From: Paulinella micropora
Lineage: Eukaryota; Cercozoa; Imbricatea; Euglyphida
NCBI GenBank assembly: GCA_009731375.1
Contig: BJOX01000029.1
Coordinates: 108,356-135,273 of the forward strand
Length of the DNA stretch: 26,918 nt
Direction: 5' to 3'
The first letter of the stretch is position 1, and each line of letters opens with the position of its first letter. The notes below the pieces were generated by a model that did no database searches, was not told the DNA's origin, and saw only the letters and a list, made by a program, of their open reading frames with translations. Positions 12,376-23,920 of the stretch are shown piece by piece. The position numbers and the translations under genes are program-made.

Positions 12376-12558
12376 GAGAAAGTCATTTTTTATGTATGTA
12401 TGTATGTATGTATGTATGCATGTAGGTATGTAATGTATGTAATGTATGTATGTATGTATGTATGTATGTATGTATGTATGTATGTATGTATGTACGCATG
12501 CATGCATGCATGCATGCATGCATGTATGTATGTATGTATGTATGTGTGTATGTATGTA
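11732..12558 (+). repeat. (ACAT)n, (GA)n, (TC)n, (ATGT)n with two donor copies of exon 9
   Basis: Simple arrays alternate: (ACAT)n 11736-11783, an exon 9 3'-end copy with its GTACAT donor at 11801-11846, (GA)n 11892-11950, (ATGT)n, (TC)n 12043-12147, a more decayed exon 9 end at 12148-12178, (TC)n to 12233, a short GAAT/GAAC hinge, (GA)n 12271-12375, and (ATGT)n with GCAT. No gene is seen beyond these fragments. Confidence 0.85.
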
Positions 12559-12962
12559 TGTAATGTAATGTAATGTCATGTAATGTAATGTAATGTAATG
12601 TAATGTAATGTAATGTTAAGTTATGTTATGTTGTGTGATGTTATGTTGTGTGATGTTGTGTTGTGTGATGTAAATGTAATGTAATGTAACGTAATACAAT
12701 TTAATCTAATGTAAATGTAATGTAATGTAACGTAATTTAATGTAATTTAATGTAATGTAACGTAACGTAACGTAATGTAGTGTAATGTAACGTAATTTAA
12801 CGTAATGTAATGTAATGTAACGTAATGCAATTTAATCTCATGTAAATGTAATGTAATGTAATGTAATGTAACGTAATGTAATGTAATTTAATGTAACGTA
12901 ACGTAACGTAACGTAACGTAACGTAAGTAACGTAAGTAATGTAATGTAATGTAATGTAATGT
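12559..12962. repeat. (TAATG)n pentamer array with TAACG variants
   Basis: About 400 bp of the pentamer TAATG, interspersed with TTATG, TGATG and blocks of TAACG. The period of five contrasts with the period-2, -3, -4 and -6 arrays elsewhere. The same pentamer in the other orientation occurs at 18217-18370. Confidence 0.9.
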
Positions 12963-13044
12963 TATGTAATGTACTGTGTGTATATGTGTACCAGGACTGC
13001 TTGACTGGAGAACTTTCTATCTATCTATCTATCTATCTATCTAC

Positions 13045-13084
<40 letters not shown>

Positions 13085-13170
13085 ATATCTATACATACAT
13101 CTATCTATCTATCTATACATCTATCCATCTATGTGTGTGTGTGTGTACCCAGGACTGTCTTACGGGAGGA

Positions 13171-13233
<63 letters not shown>

Positions 13234-13287
13234 ACATCTATCCATCTATGTGTGTGTGTGTGTACCCAGGACTGTCTTACGGGAGGA

Positions 13288-13350
<63 letters not shown>

Positions 13351-13404
13351 ACATCTATCCATCTATGTGTGTGTGTGTGTACCCAGGACTGTCTTACGGG
13401 AGGA

Positions 13405-13449
<45 letters not shown>

Positions 13450-13525
13450 GTCTATCTATCTATCTATCTATCTATACATCTATCCATCTATGTGTGTGTG
13501 TACCCAGGACTGTCTTACGGGAGGA

Positions 13526-13583
<58 letters not shown>

Positions 13584-13596
13584 CCCATCTATCTAC

Positions 13597-13635
<39 letters not shown>

Positions 13636-13680
13636 CCCATCTATCTATCCATCTATCTATCTATCTACCTATCTACCTAC

Positions 13681-13736
<56 letters not shown>

Positions 13737-13759
13737 GTTTACGCAGGATTGTGTTACAG

Positions 13760-13822
<63 letters not shown>

Positions 13823-13836
13823 GTGTGTTTACGCAG
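12963..13836 (+). repeat. (CTAT)n minisatellite with six truncated copies of the exon 10 acceptor
   Basis: Units consist of (CTAT)n, a short TG run, an AG acceptor, about 22 nt of exon 10 start, then CTAT again. Exon edges lie at 12995, 13153, 13270, 13387, 13508 and 13747; the intact seventh is at 13837. Four central units repeat at 117, 117 and 121 bp. The shared exon edge encodes DCLTGG in the central copies and DCLTGE in the first. Confidence 0.88.
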
Positions 13837-13891
13837 GATTGTGTTACAGGAGGACCTTGTACCTACCCCGCTCGTCATACAAAGGATAGAG
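13837..13891 (+). CDS. Gene A, candidate exon 10
   Basis: The acceptor TTTACGCAG ends at 13836 and a strong donor GTATGT follows at 13892. In phase 0 the exon reads DCVTGGPCTYPARHTKDR and leaves one base. A second open frame (IVLQEDLVPTPLVIQRIE) exists, but phase with both neighbours favours the first. It is the last and only complete member of a seven-copy series. Confidence 0.55.
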
Positions 13892-13923
13892 GTATGTCTC
13901 ACACAGAAATATATATTATATGT

Positions 13924-14510
<587 letters not shown>

Positions 14511-14540
14511 TGGATAAATATACCCAGCCTTCCTGCCCAG

Positions 14541-14699
14541 TTGTCGACTGTCTATCTATCTGTCCGTTTGTTCTACTGTCTATCTATCTGTCCGTTTGTC
14601 GACTGTCTATCTATCTGTCCGTTTGTCTACTGTCTGTCTATCTATCCGTTTGTCTACTGTCTATCTATCTGTCCATTTGTCGACTGTTTATCTATCTGT
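14541..14699 (+). repeat. Minisatellite of about 26-32 bp leading to the last acceptor
   Basis: About five or six pyrimidine-rich units of the type CTGTCTATCTATCTGTCCGT with TTTGTCGAC or TTTGTCTAC joins. It forms the 3' end of the last gene A intron and would act as its polypyrimidine tract. Confidence 0.75.
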
Positions 14700-14703
14700 T
14701 CAG

Positions 14704-14768
14704 GTGTCACTATTGATTTTTACATCGATTATGGTCAGAATCGGGAACAAGAATATGTGACTTCCTAG
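14704..14768 (+). CDS. Gene A, candidate exon 11 (terminal, with stop codon)
   Basis: The acceptor CTGTTCAG ends at 14703. Entry GT completes a Gly codon from exon 10, the frame reads VTIDFYIDYGQNREQEYVTS, and it stops at TAG 14766-14768. The acidic and polar C-terminus is clearly not a repeat translation. The other two frames stop within the exon. The summed visible exons give about 170 residues from exon 3 on, or about 205 with exons 1 and 2. No polyadenylation signal is evident close downstream. Confidence 0.58.
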
Positions 14769-14789
14769 CGGCGAAGAATATTGGCTCCT

Positions 14790-14912
14790 TCTTCTTCTTC
14801 TTCTTCTTCTTCTTCTTCTTCTTCTTCTTCTTCTTCTTCTTCTTCTTCGTCTCCTCCTCCTCCTCCTCCTCCTCCCCCTTCTCCTCTTCCCCCCCCCCCC
14901 CCCCCCCCCCCC
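14790..14912. repeat. (CTT)n, (CTC)n and a 24-C run
   Basis: CTT triplets to about 14849, CTC triplets, then C at 14889-14912. It lies just 3' of the gene A stop. Confidence 0.95.
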
Positions 14913-15056
14913 TATTCTTGTGTTATACGTTCATGTATGCAAAGAAACAAACATACTTCCAGATACAAAACGACACAATTATGTCCCACCTTTTCCAAAA
15001 CCACATGACCAGACTCCGCTATCAATCAAGGTAAACATAGATCATGCCAGTACATG

Positions 15057-15110
<54 letters not shown>
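14913..15110. other. Complex sequence and (TA)n
   Basis: About 145 bp of unremarkable sequence, followed by (TA)n at 15060-15107. No gene is seen. Confidence 0.6.
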
Positions 15111-15111
<1 letters not shown>

Positions 15112-15351
15112 CTGTCATGGCTGAGCCCGAGGGCCATGCGCCTCCATCCCTCGACCCAACAGGGACTACAGTGAGTATGTTGGGGAGGGAAGAGTGACTC
15201 TAACCATCCTGCATAGAAGGCCCCAAAAGGAAGTCCCTACTACCCGCACAGTGTCGGGTACCTTGCAGGAAATCAACTACAAATGATTGATCTTCCCCGC
15301 GTGAGAGCTCCACGAGACTGGGTAGGTCCCGCATGGAGGTACTCACAGGGG

Positions 15352-15352
<1 letters not shown>
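15111..15352. other. GC-richer island between two (TA)n arrays, probable mobile-element fragment
   Basis: About 240 bp of complex sequence bounded on both sides by (TA)n, the second at 15353-15405. No long open frame, no tRNA-like A/B boxes and no recognisable domain. The bounding by like repeats resembles the islands at 4404-4795 and 20893-21222. Confidence 0.4.
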
Positions 15353-15402
<50 letters not shown>

Positions 15403-15475
15403 TATAATATTATATATAATATTATATATCATAGTATATATAATATTATATATATACTATATATATATATATATA

Positions 15476-15519
<44 letters not shown>

Positions 15520-15611
15520 AAAAATAATAATGGAATAATAATAATAATAATAATTATAATAATGATAATAATAATAATAATAACTAGTAACAATAATAAT
15601 AATAACAAGTA

Positions 15612-15644
<33 letters not shown>

Positions 15645-15645
15645 T
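15353..15645. repeat. (TA)n, (TTA)n and (TAA)n arrays
   Basis: (TA)n at 15353-15476 with small internal palindromes, (TTA)n at 15478-15518, then (TAA)n with CAA/TAG interruptions to 15645. The triplet changes strand at about 15520, so the two halves are complementary. Confidence 0.9.
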
Positions 15646-16962
15646 TTCACTTTCATTCATATGAGCCTTTTACACAACAATCACTGAGCTTACCCTTCCA
15701 GAGCCAACTTTCAACCTTGCAGCCTGTATTACTACTATTTACTTGCTTATTCAAGATTTAGATAGGGTTGATGTCTCAGTCAGTTTACTCTAAACTTATA
15801 ATAGTGCTCTCTTTAACCAAATTGTTTACTACAAGTAAGTAGAAAAATCAATCTTATTGTACCAACTCAACTAAATCAAAAACATATCATTTGATGAAGG
15901 CTACTTCAAGCACCCAAAGTTGCGAATGTGATTATCAACGTAAAGTAATATTATGATAGTAATACTACGGCGGTTGAATATTATTATTAATATCAATACT
16001 ACTTTTTTTTTACGCAAACACTGTTTTGACATTAATTATCATGATATTATTGTCACGAACCCAGTTTGAGATTTTCACACATGCCAGAAGATGACTTTAA
16101 GAGCCAATAAGGCCCCATCATAAGTTTTCAAAACTTAGTCACCTTGAAACTTGAAGCCTGAGTGTCGGAGGCCCGGGAACTGTTCACTATCATGAGCCGC
16201 CGAACTTGAGCCGCGGCTTTGAGCTGAGTCTGTGGCATTTACGCAAGGCTTAGCATTGTTTTAATAGCCTCGGAATCATGTGACTTGCTGCTACCGTAGG
16301 CTCAGTCGTAGCTCGGAGCTGAGTGCCGGGAAGCAGAAGAGATGATAAAATGGAAGAGGTACTGATCACCGTGACTTGAAGACTCTGAGATATTAATATT
16401 AATACAAAAAGACTCTCAAAAACTTGGCATGAATTGTATAGTGGCCCGCGGAAACTAATGTCAGACATTCAAACAGCCTACGGTGCGGGAGACAAAAATT
16501 ACTATACAAAAGTTAACTTTTTTTTAAAGTTTAATTCAAGTTACTCTGATAATAGTAAACTTCAACTTGAAAGTCACACTTGCTTTAAAAAAAGTTCTTT
16601 CTATGATGGCATCTAAACAAAGCTAGGATATTTCATTTTTACAATATAACTTCATATCTTTTTTTCAGCCACAAGAACTTTTTCAAGGCTATATCTTGAA
16701 CTTTTTCAAGTAAAGCCAGTTGAACTTTTAATATTTATAACTTAAACTTTTTTATATCTTTAACTTTTTCAAGTTTCATACCGTCTACACGTTGAACTTT
16801 TTTCATATTAATAGTTGAAGTAGAAATTTATCTTTTTTTTAGCAATAATAACTTTTTCTATACGTTTGAATCACTGAAAATTTTTATCATCTCCTGTACA
16901 ATAACTGCAACTGACCGAGGCCTCCTGGCTGGCACTTGTACAATAAATAAATACTGGCCCGA
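15646..16962. other. AT-rich intergenic sequence between convergent genes
   Basis: About 1.3 kb with few simple repeats and no convincing coding region; the longest frame (72 residues, minus, 16250-16468) has no domain or splice context. Between about 16520 and 16870 the motif TTGAACTTTTTCA and relatives recur loosely. It lies beyond the 3' ends of both gene A and gene B. Confidence 0.6.
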
Positions 16963-16963
16963 G

Positions 16964-17184
16964 TGGTTTTTTTTCGTTCGATTTTTTTTTTCTTGTGTGG
17001 CCGGACTGCTTGCTTTTTTGAAATTTATTGCTTATTTTTCATTCTTGATGCATGTGGATGGTTTTCCTCCCGCACGTTCCGGCTTCCCGTTCACTTTAGT
17101 GTATTTTTCCTTGGACTTGCCTTGTGTTTTCCGAACCCCCCCCCCCGACTGGTTTTTTTTTCGTTCGATTTTTTTTTCTTGTGT
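16964..17184. repeat. Pair of 35-bp direct repeats
   Basis: TGG followed by T8-9, CGTTCGA, T9-10 and CTTGTGT occurs at 16964-16998 and again at 17150-17184, about 186 bp apart. They bracket the candidate polyadenylation signal of gene B. Confidence 0.75.
17024..17029 (-). promoter_or_regulatory. Candidate polyadenylation signal AATAAA for gene B
   Basis: On the minus strand AATAAA lies about 265 nt beyond the gene B stop codon, a reasonable 3' UTR length. It is a six-base match only, in AT-rich DNA. Confidence 0.4.
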
Positions 17185-17293
17185 AACCCTGCATTCATGT
17201 AATACGTGAATGAACCTCTCTCTCTCTCTCTCTCTCTCCTCTCCTCTCCTCTCCTCCGACCTACCCTACTCTACCCCTTTCCTCGCTTTTTTC

Positions 17294-18180
17294 TCAAATC
17301 ACAAAGTCGTGTGCGATCTGCTCATCCATACCCTTCTCCCGAATCTCCGTCTCCGCCTTCTCCCCTTCCATCTCCATCTCCGTCAGTGTCCTCACCCCCT
17401 CGGGCCTCTCGGGCGTAATTGGCACTAGCGCTAGTCCGGGCTGCAGGCTTTCCTCCCCCTCATCAGTAGGGCCCGCGCCATGATCAGTCAAGTGGATGTG
17501 TTCGCCTTGGTACAATGTTGCTGTAGATTGTGCCATCACCGGCGAGTGGATTGTCTTTGTACTGCTGCTGCTGCTGCTGCTGCTTCCCTCCGGCGATGGC
17601 GTAACGGCGGGGTTCTTACCGTTATTGCCGTTGTTGACGATATGAACGTTACTACTACTCCCCTCCCAGACCACCTGCCGGTTGCTGGTGCCACCGGCCT
17701 GGGTGAAGTCCGGCTCGCCAGTCAAGTTGCCCCGCGCGCCACCCGGCCGGGTAAAATCCGGCTGGCTGCCCCGGCTGCCACCCAGCGCGGGTAAATCCGG
17801 CAGGCTGGCGGACCAGATTGCGCGCGTGCGGGGTGAGAAACCGTCGGTGACAGGGCTAGCCACGTGGCTGCGGTCATGGTTGGAAAAGTTGTCCGACGTG
17901 TCGTTCTGCATCTCAGCCACGTGCTCTTTCCGCAGCTCTTGCAACGGGATGAGAACATGATTATTATCATTATTCACATCCGTTTCCATCAAGTTGGGCT
18001 CGCCCGTTTCCCATTGTGTGGAGGGGCTGAAACGGTCGGAATGGCTCGTTTCCAATGGTGCTGAGGGGGTGAAACGGTCAGAACGGCTGGCTGCGGCCGT
18101 GTGAAATCGACCGGAATGTTCTAATTGGCTAGGATTGCGGCAACTGGGAGCTTCCGGCCAGTCCGGACCGGCCATACCTT
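17294..18180 (-). CDS. Gene B terminal exon: Ser/Pro/Gly-rich cytoplasmic tail
   Basis: The largest non-repetitive open frame in the window. On the minus strand it follows an acceptor TTTGCAG (AG at 18182-18181), enters with AA completing a Glu codon, and runs 294 residues to TGA at 17294-17296. It starts GMAGPDWPEAPS and ends AHDFVI. It is low in complexity: an eight-Ser run from AGC codons, paired segments DRFTPS/DRFSPS and QPDFTRPGG/EPDFTQAGG, and many charged residues, with no known domain. The context (hydrophobic exon two exons upstream) makes it an intracellular tail if the upstream exons are right. An ATG inside (18175) could alternatively start a shorter independent protein. Confidence 0.72.
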
Positions 18181-18182
18181 CT

Positions 18183-18437
18183 GCAAACAGACATACAGAT
18201 ACAGACATACATTATATTATACATTACATTACATTACATTACATTACATTACATTACATTACATTACATTACATTGCACAACATAAAATAACATAACATA
18301 ACATAACATAACATGTCATAACATAGCATAACATATCATACATAACATACATAACATAAAATAACATGCATACACAGATTGGGTGACCAGGGCGCGAGTG
18401 AGAGTCAGAGTTTTTCCTCTGCATAGGTTGCACGCGA
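18183..18437. repeat. (ACATT)n and (ATAAC)n pentamer array plus short unique sequence
   Basis: Pentamers at about 18217-18370, complementary to the TAATG array at 12559-12962, followed by about 65 bp of complex sequence. It is part of the last gene B intron. Confidence 0.85.
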
Positions 18438-18464
18438 CGTCGACCTAACATAAATAGATAGATC

Positions 18465-18538
<74 letters not shown>

Positions 18539-18539
18539 C

Positions 18540-18602
<63 letters not shown>

Positions 18603-18609
18603 GTGTGAG

Positions 18610-18701
<92 letters not shown>

Positions 18702-18702
18702 C
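18438..18702. repeat. (GATA)n array
   Basis: Nearly pure GATA with one GAGTGTGA interruption at about 18600, inside the last intron of gene B. Confidence 0.95.
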
Positions 18703-18767
18703 AAAAAAAAATTATTCTTTCTTCTCTGGTTTTCTCCTTTTACACATACACATACATGTATACATAC

Positions 18768-18836
18768 CGTTAGCGCTACGTTCTTTGTCATCGAACGTGA
18801 TCTCCTTCGCCGTAAAGATTTTGAACACATAGTTAC
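18768..18836 (-). CDS. Gene B exon: juxtamembrane segment
   Basis: The acceptor CATATAG (AG at 18838-18837) and donor GTATGT (from 18767) bound 69 nt. Entry GT completes Gly, then the frame reads [20 protein letters not shown] plus AN and leaves one base. The basic start right after the hydrophobic exon, then a charged stretch, is typical of the cytoplasmic side of a membrane span. Phase matches both neighbours. Confidence 0.65.
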
Positions 18837-18849
18837 CTATATGAATATG

Positions 18850-18853
18850 GACA

Positions 18854-18890
<37 letters not shown>

Positions 18891-18948
18891 GTGTACGTGT
18901 ATGTGTATGTGTACGTATATGTGTATGTATATGTGTATGTGTAAGGAC

Positions 18949-19035
<87 letters not shown>

Positions 19036-19044
19036 TAGACAGAC

Positions 19045-19125
<81 letters not shown>

Positions 19126-19127
19126 TA
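18850..19127. repeat. (TATGTG)n, (GATA)n and (GACA)n
   Basis: TATGTG hexamers at 18855-18940 are followed by GATA with a central GACA block (about 18985-19045). It is an intron of gene B. Confidence 0.95.
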
Positions 19128-19134
19128 CATGTAC

Positions 19135-19185
19135 CTATTATTAGCATGGCTAAGGTGGCTGCAGCGAGCCCGCATAGATAGAAAC
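19135..19185 (-). CDS. Gene B exon: transmembrane segment
   Basis: A 51-nt exon between acceptor TATTCTTAG (AG 19187-19186) and donor GTACAT. Between two Gly codons split by the introns it encodes [16 protein letters not shown], a clear hydrophobic helix of about 18 residues with its flanking Gly. Preceded by a Cys-containing exon and followed by a basic one, it is best read as the last membrane span of the protein. A duplicate of the acceptor lies 29 bp upstream (exon edge 19214); its use would shift the frame. Confidence 0.65.
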
Positions 19186-19195
19186 CTAAGAATAG

Positions 19196-19352
19196 ATACA
19201 TACATACAAGAAACCTAAGTATAGATACATACATACATACATACATACATACATAACATACATACATACATACATAACATACATACATACATACATACAT
19301 ACATACATACATACATACACACACATAAATACATACATACATACTACATACA

Positions 19353-19383
<31 letters not shown>
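19196..19383. repeat. (ATAC)n array with duplicated acceptor segment
   Basis: ATAC tetramers fill the intron. At 19209-19222 the sequence AGAAACCTAAGTATAGATAC repeats the true acceptor neighbourhood at 19180-19199, differing by one base in the shared part. Confidence 0.85.
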
Positions 19384-19416
19384 CTATCTATCTAAGGTCT
19401 GTATCTATACACATAC

Positions 19417-19513
19417 CTAATGACTGAGTGGAGTAGGCATAGCTAGGGCATAGCGCAGTCTGGTAGAAAGAAAATAGATCGACGATGTAGCGACACTCGA
19501 CAAGATTGATAAC
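19417..19513 (-). CDS. Gene B exon: cysteine-bearing extracellular segment
   Basis: A textbook acceptor (T run, CCCCTTAG, AG 19515-19514) and donor GTATGT (from 19416) bound 97 nt. The phase-0 frame starts VINLVECRYIVDLFSFYQTA, continues LCPSYAYSTQSL and leaves one base. The pattern of two Cys 15 positions apart just before a hydrophobic helix recalls the final extracellular stretch of Tweety (TTYH) and, less exactly, prominin-type proteins. This is a resemblance from memory, not an alignment. Confidence 0.65.
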
Positions 19514-19541
19514 CTAAGGGGAAAAAAAAAAAAAATAGTCC

Positions 19542-19544
<3 letters not shown>

Positions 19545-19603
<59 letters not shown>
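19545..19603. repeat. (GA)n array in a 103-bp intron
   Basis: Read in the direction of gene B it is a (CT)n tract in a short intron, just upstream of a T run and the acceptor. Confidence 0.95.
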
Positions 19604-19608
<5 letters not shown>

Positions 19609-19616
19609 ACGCTGAC

Positions 19617-19721
19617 CTCATTACCCAACATAGCTATTGTTTGCATGTCTTTATGCAGTCCGTTGAGTGTGTCTACTTGTTCGGATATGCATTCGGCAGT
19701 AGACGAGGCCCCACAATGTAT
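19617..19721 (-). CDS. Gene B exon: amphipathic extracellular segment
   Basis: The acceptor TTCTTCATAG (AG 19723-19722), after a (TTCC)n pyrimidine tract, and donor GTCAGC (from 19616) bound 105 nt, phase 0 to 0. It encodes 35 residues: [20 protein letters not shown] then [15 protein letters not shown]. The second half has heptad-like spacing of hydrophobic residues. Two Cys are present. Of three frames this is the one open through to the donor. Confidence 0.63.
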
Positions 19722-19732
19722 CTATGAAGAAA

Positions 19733-19992
19733 GGAAGCAAGGATGGAAGGAAGGAAGAAAGGAAGGAAGGAGGGAGGGAGGAAGGAAGGAAGGGAGGAAG
19801 GAAGGAAGGGAGGAAGGAAGGAAGGAAGGAGGAAGGAAGGAAGGAAGAAGGAAGGAAGGAAGGAAGGAAGGAAGGAAGGAAGGAAGGAAGGAAGGAAGGA
19901 AGGAGGGAAGGAAGGAAGGAAGGAAGGGAAGGAAGGAAGGAAGGAAGGAAGGAAGGAAGGAAGGGAAGGAAGGAAGGGAAGGAAGGAAGGAA
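19733..19992. repeat. (GGAA)n array
   Basis: GGAA tetramers with GGGA interruptions. Read along gene B it is a (TTCC)n pyrimidine tract ahead of the acceptor at 19722. Confidence 0.95.
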
Positions 19993-20400
<408 letters not shown>

Positions 20401-20678
20401 GAGATGTCGCAAAGGAATGTAGTCCTTGCAAAGGAACGCAGTTTCACATCAAACAATAATTTGTGTACTGTGCATGTGTCCGGGATGGGAATCACGGGTA
20501 GACTGTGTTCTGGAAAAAGAAGAGGAGGAAGGACGTTGAAGAAAAAGGCAATCTAGGAATGGAGAGTGGGAGGATAAGGAAGAAGAGAAAGAAAAGGAAG
20601 CCGTTAGTCCAAGTGTTTTGAGCACCGTAAGCTTGCGCAAGCTACAATGATGACATTGTATGAGGCCTAAACCCCCGC

Positions 20679-20680
<2 letters not shown>
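20401..20680 (-). mobile_element. LINE 3' end, second copy
   Basis: On the minus strand this matches about 2940-3190: the end of the ORF region, the palindrome GCTTGCGCAAGC, a pyrimidine-rich stretch, and the terminus TTTGCGACATCTC followed by (ATCT)n. It is 5'-truncated, and both ends sit directly in GATA array. It carries a stretch of about 25 bp in the pyrimidine-rich part that the first copy lacks. It lies in a gene B intron. Confidence 0.85.
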
Positions 20681-21436
<756 letters not shown>

Positions 21437-21442
21437 GCTTAC

Positions 21443-21598
21443 CGCCACGTCCTGTTCCAAGCTCTCCATAGCCATTTCAGTTTGTGTTTTCCAAAGTCGC
21501 ACAGCATCGCCACCGGAGGTGGTGACATGCGGGGGAAAGGAGGCGGGGGGCAGCCCGATATCCACTAGAGCTTCCGACAACTCAGAGAACGCCAAGAC
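21443..21598 (-). CDS. Gene B exon: 52-residue extracellular segment
   Basis: The acceptor CTTCTCTAG (AG 21600-21599) and strong donor GTAAGC (from 21442) bound 156 nt, phase 0 to 0. It starts VLAFSELSEALVDIGLPPAS and ends MAMESLEQDVA, with a Trp and Gly/Thr-rich centre. Three truncated copies of its acceptor half lie upstream on the minus strand at 22340, about 22129 and 22008. Its phase fits both neighbours. Confidence 0.6.
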
Positions 21599-21626
21599 CT
21601 AGAGAAGTAATTTTAGATAATAGAAA

Positions 21627-21627
<1 letters not shown>

Positions 21628-21698
<71 letters not shown>

Positions 21699-21751
21699 TG
21701 GTAATGGTAGTAGTGGTAGTAGTGGTAGTGTAATAGTAGTGGTAGTGGTAA

Positions 21752-21784
<33 letters not shown>

Positions 21785-21877
21785 CAGTAGTAGTAGTAGC
21801 AGTAGTAGCAGCAGCAGCAGCAGCAGCAGCAGAAGAAGAAGAAGAAGAAGAAGAAGAAGAAGAAGAAGAAGAAGAAG

Positions 21878-21936
<59 letters not shown>

Positions 21937-21938
21937 AA
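21628..21938. repeat. (GTA)n, (GCA)n and (GAA)n arrays
   Basis: GTA triplets with GGT and AAT variants, a GCA block at about 21800-21832, GAA at 21833-21906, then GTA again. Homopolymer frames only. Confidence 0.95.
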
Positions 21939-21948
21939 CTATATATAT

Positions 21949-22150
21949 GTAAAAAGGTGGCGAGAGGCAGAGGCCGATGTCGAATAGAGAAATCAGAAAC
22001 GTCAAAACCTAGGTATATATGTATAGTTTATTTGTACATACCCTGACGTCAGTACTCATACATGTAAATATGCATAGGAAAGGAGGTGGCGGGGGGCAAC
22101 CCGATATATCAACAAGAGCTGCAGACAAGTAGTAGTAGTAGTAGTAGTAG

Positions 22151-22205
<55 letters not shown>

Positions 22206-22356
22206 GTAGTAGTCGTAGTAGTAATAAGCTGTTCATATATCTAGGTTTGGGCTTTTTCTTAGTATGCATAGGAAAGGAGGTGGCGGGGGGCAGCCCGATA
22301 TATCAACAAGAGATGCAGACAACTTAGAAAACGTCCAAACCTAGATATATGAACAG
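21949..22356 (-). repeat. Three truncated copies of the gene B 52-residue exon among (GTA)n
   Basis: Minus-strand copies start at 22340 (CTAG acceptor, reading VWTFSKLSASLVDISG), 22129 (no acceptor, LSAALVDISG) and 22008 (CTAG acceptor, VLTFLISLFDIGL). Each matches only the first 55-75 nt of the intact exon at 21598, then breaks off in TATGCATA/TACATA sequence. (GTA)n separates them. Confidence 0.82.
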
Positions 22357-22364
22357 CTTATTAC
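22221..22364. repeat. Inverted repeat with perfect 30-bp arms around one exon copy
   Basis: 22221-22250 is the exact reverse complement of 22335-22364, and the arms continue imperfectly into (GTA)n on the left and (CTA)n on the right. The enclosed 84 bp holds the exon copy starting at 22340. The triplet array changes strand here. Confidence 0.85.
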
Positions 22365-22436
22365 TACTACTACTACTACTACTACTACTACCTACTACTA
22401 CTACTACCTACTACTACTACTACTACCTACTACTGC

Positions 22437-22482
<46 letters not shown>

Positions 22483-22720
22483 GACTACTACGACTACTAC
22501 GACTACTACGACTACTACGACTACTACTACGACTACTACTACGACTACTAACTACTACTACTACTACCTACTACTACTACTACGACTACTACTACTATGA
22601 CGACTACTACGACTACGACTACGACTACTACGACTACTACGACTACTACGACTACTACGACTACTACGACTACTACGACTACTACTACGACTACTACTAC
22701 TACTACCAACTACTACTACA

Positions 22721-22757
<37 letters not shown>

Positions 22758-22829
22758 GTACTACTACTACTATTACGACAACGACTACGACGACTACGAC
22801 TACTACGACTACTACGACTACTACGACTG

Positions 22830-22892
<63 letters not shown>

Positions 22893-22931
22893 TACTACTA
22901 CTACGAATACTACCACTACTACGACTACTAC
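22363..22931. repeat. (CTA)n array with CGA interruptions
   Basis: CTA triplets with regular ACTACGACT motifs; runs into the N gap. No gene is seen. Confidence 0.95.
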
Positions 22932-23063
22932 NNNNNNNNNNNNNNNNNNNNNNNNNNNNNNNNNNNNNNNNNNNNNNNNNNNNNNNNNNNNNNNNNNNNN
23001 NNNNNNNNNNNNNNNNNNNNNNNNNNNNNNNNNNNNNNNNNNNNNNNNNNNNNNNNNNNNNNN
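22932..23063. other. Assembly gap, 132 N
   Basis: An unresolved stretch inside the CTA array. Confidence 0.98.
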
Positions 23064-23264
<201 letters not shown>

Positions 23265-23400
23265 TATGATTACTATTACTAGCGTGGCGTTGTATAGCTG
23301 CACAACATGCACTTGTGCGCTTTCGGGCAGACAGTCCATCGCCATCATCATCATCATCATTATCATCATCATCATCATCATCATTATCATTACCATGATG

Positions 23401-23522
<122 letters not shown>

Positions 23523-23530
23523 TATTATTA

Positions 23531-23602
<72 letters not shown>

Positions 23603-23716
23603 TCTACCAGCGTAGCGTTGTGTAGCTGTACAGCATGCACTTGTGAGCTCTCGGGCGGACAGTCGATTGTTGTTGTAATTACTACTACTATCATCATCAT
23701 CATCATCATCATCATC

Positions 23717-23762
<46 letters not shown>

Positions 23763-23763
23763 A

Positions 23764-23813
<50 letters not shown>

Positions 23814-23814
23814 A

Positions 23815-23888
23815 CAACAACAATCGACTGTCTGCCCTAGTGTACACTAGTGCATACTGTACAGATATACAACGCTACACTGGTCGTG

Positions 23889-23920
<32 letters not shown>

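Noticed and set aside
12559-12962. Telomere-like repeat
   Set aside because: The unit is TAATG/TAACG, a pentamer without a G-run, and it is internal between exons.
13146-13525. A CRISPR-like array with regular 117-bp period
   Set aside because: The spacers are CTAT microsatellite, the repeat is an acceptor plus exon edge, and the context is eukaryotic.
15111-15352. tRNA-derived SINE
   Set aside because: No clear A-box and B-box pair and no tRNA-like fold seen.
16250-16468. 72-residue minus-strand frame as a small gene
   Set aside because: No start context, no domain and no exon partner; frames this long arise by chance in 1.3 kb.
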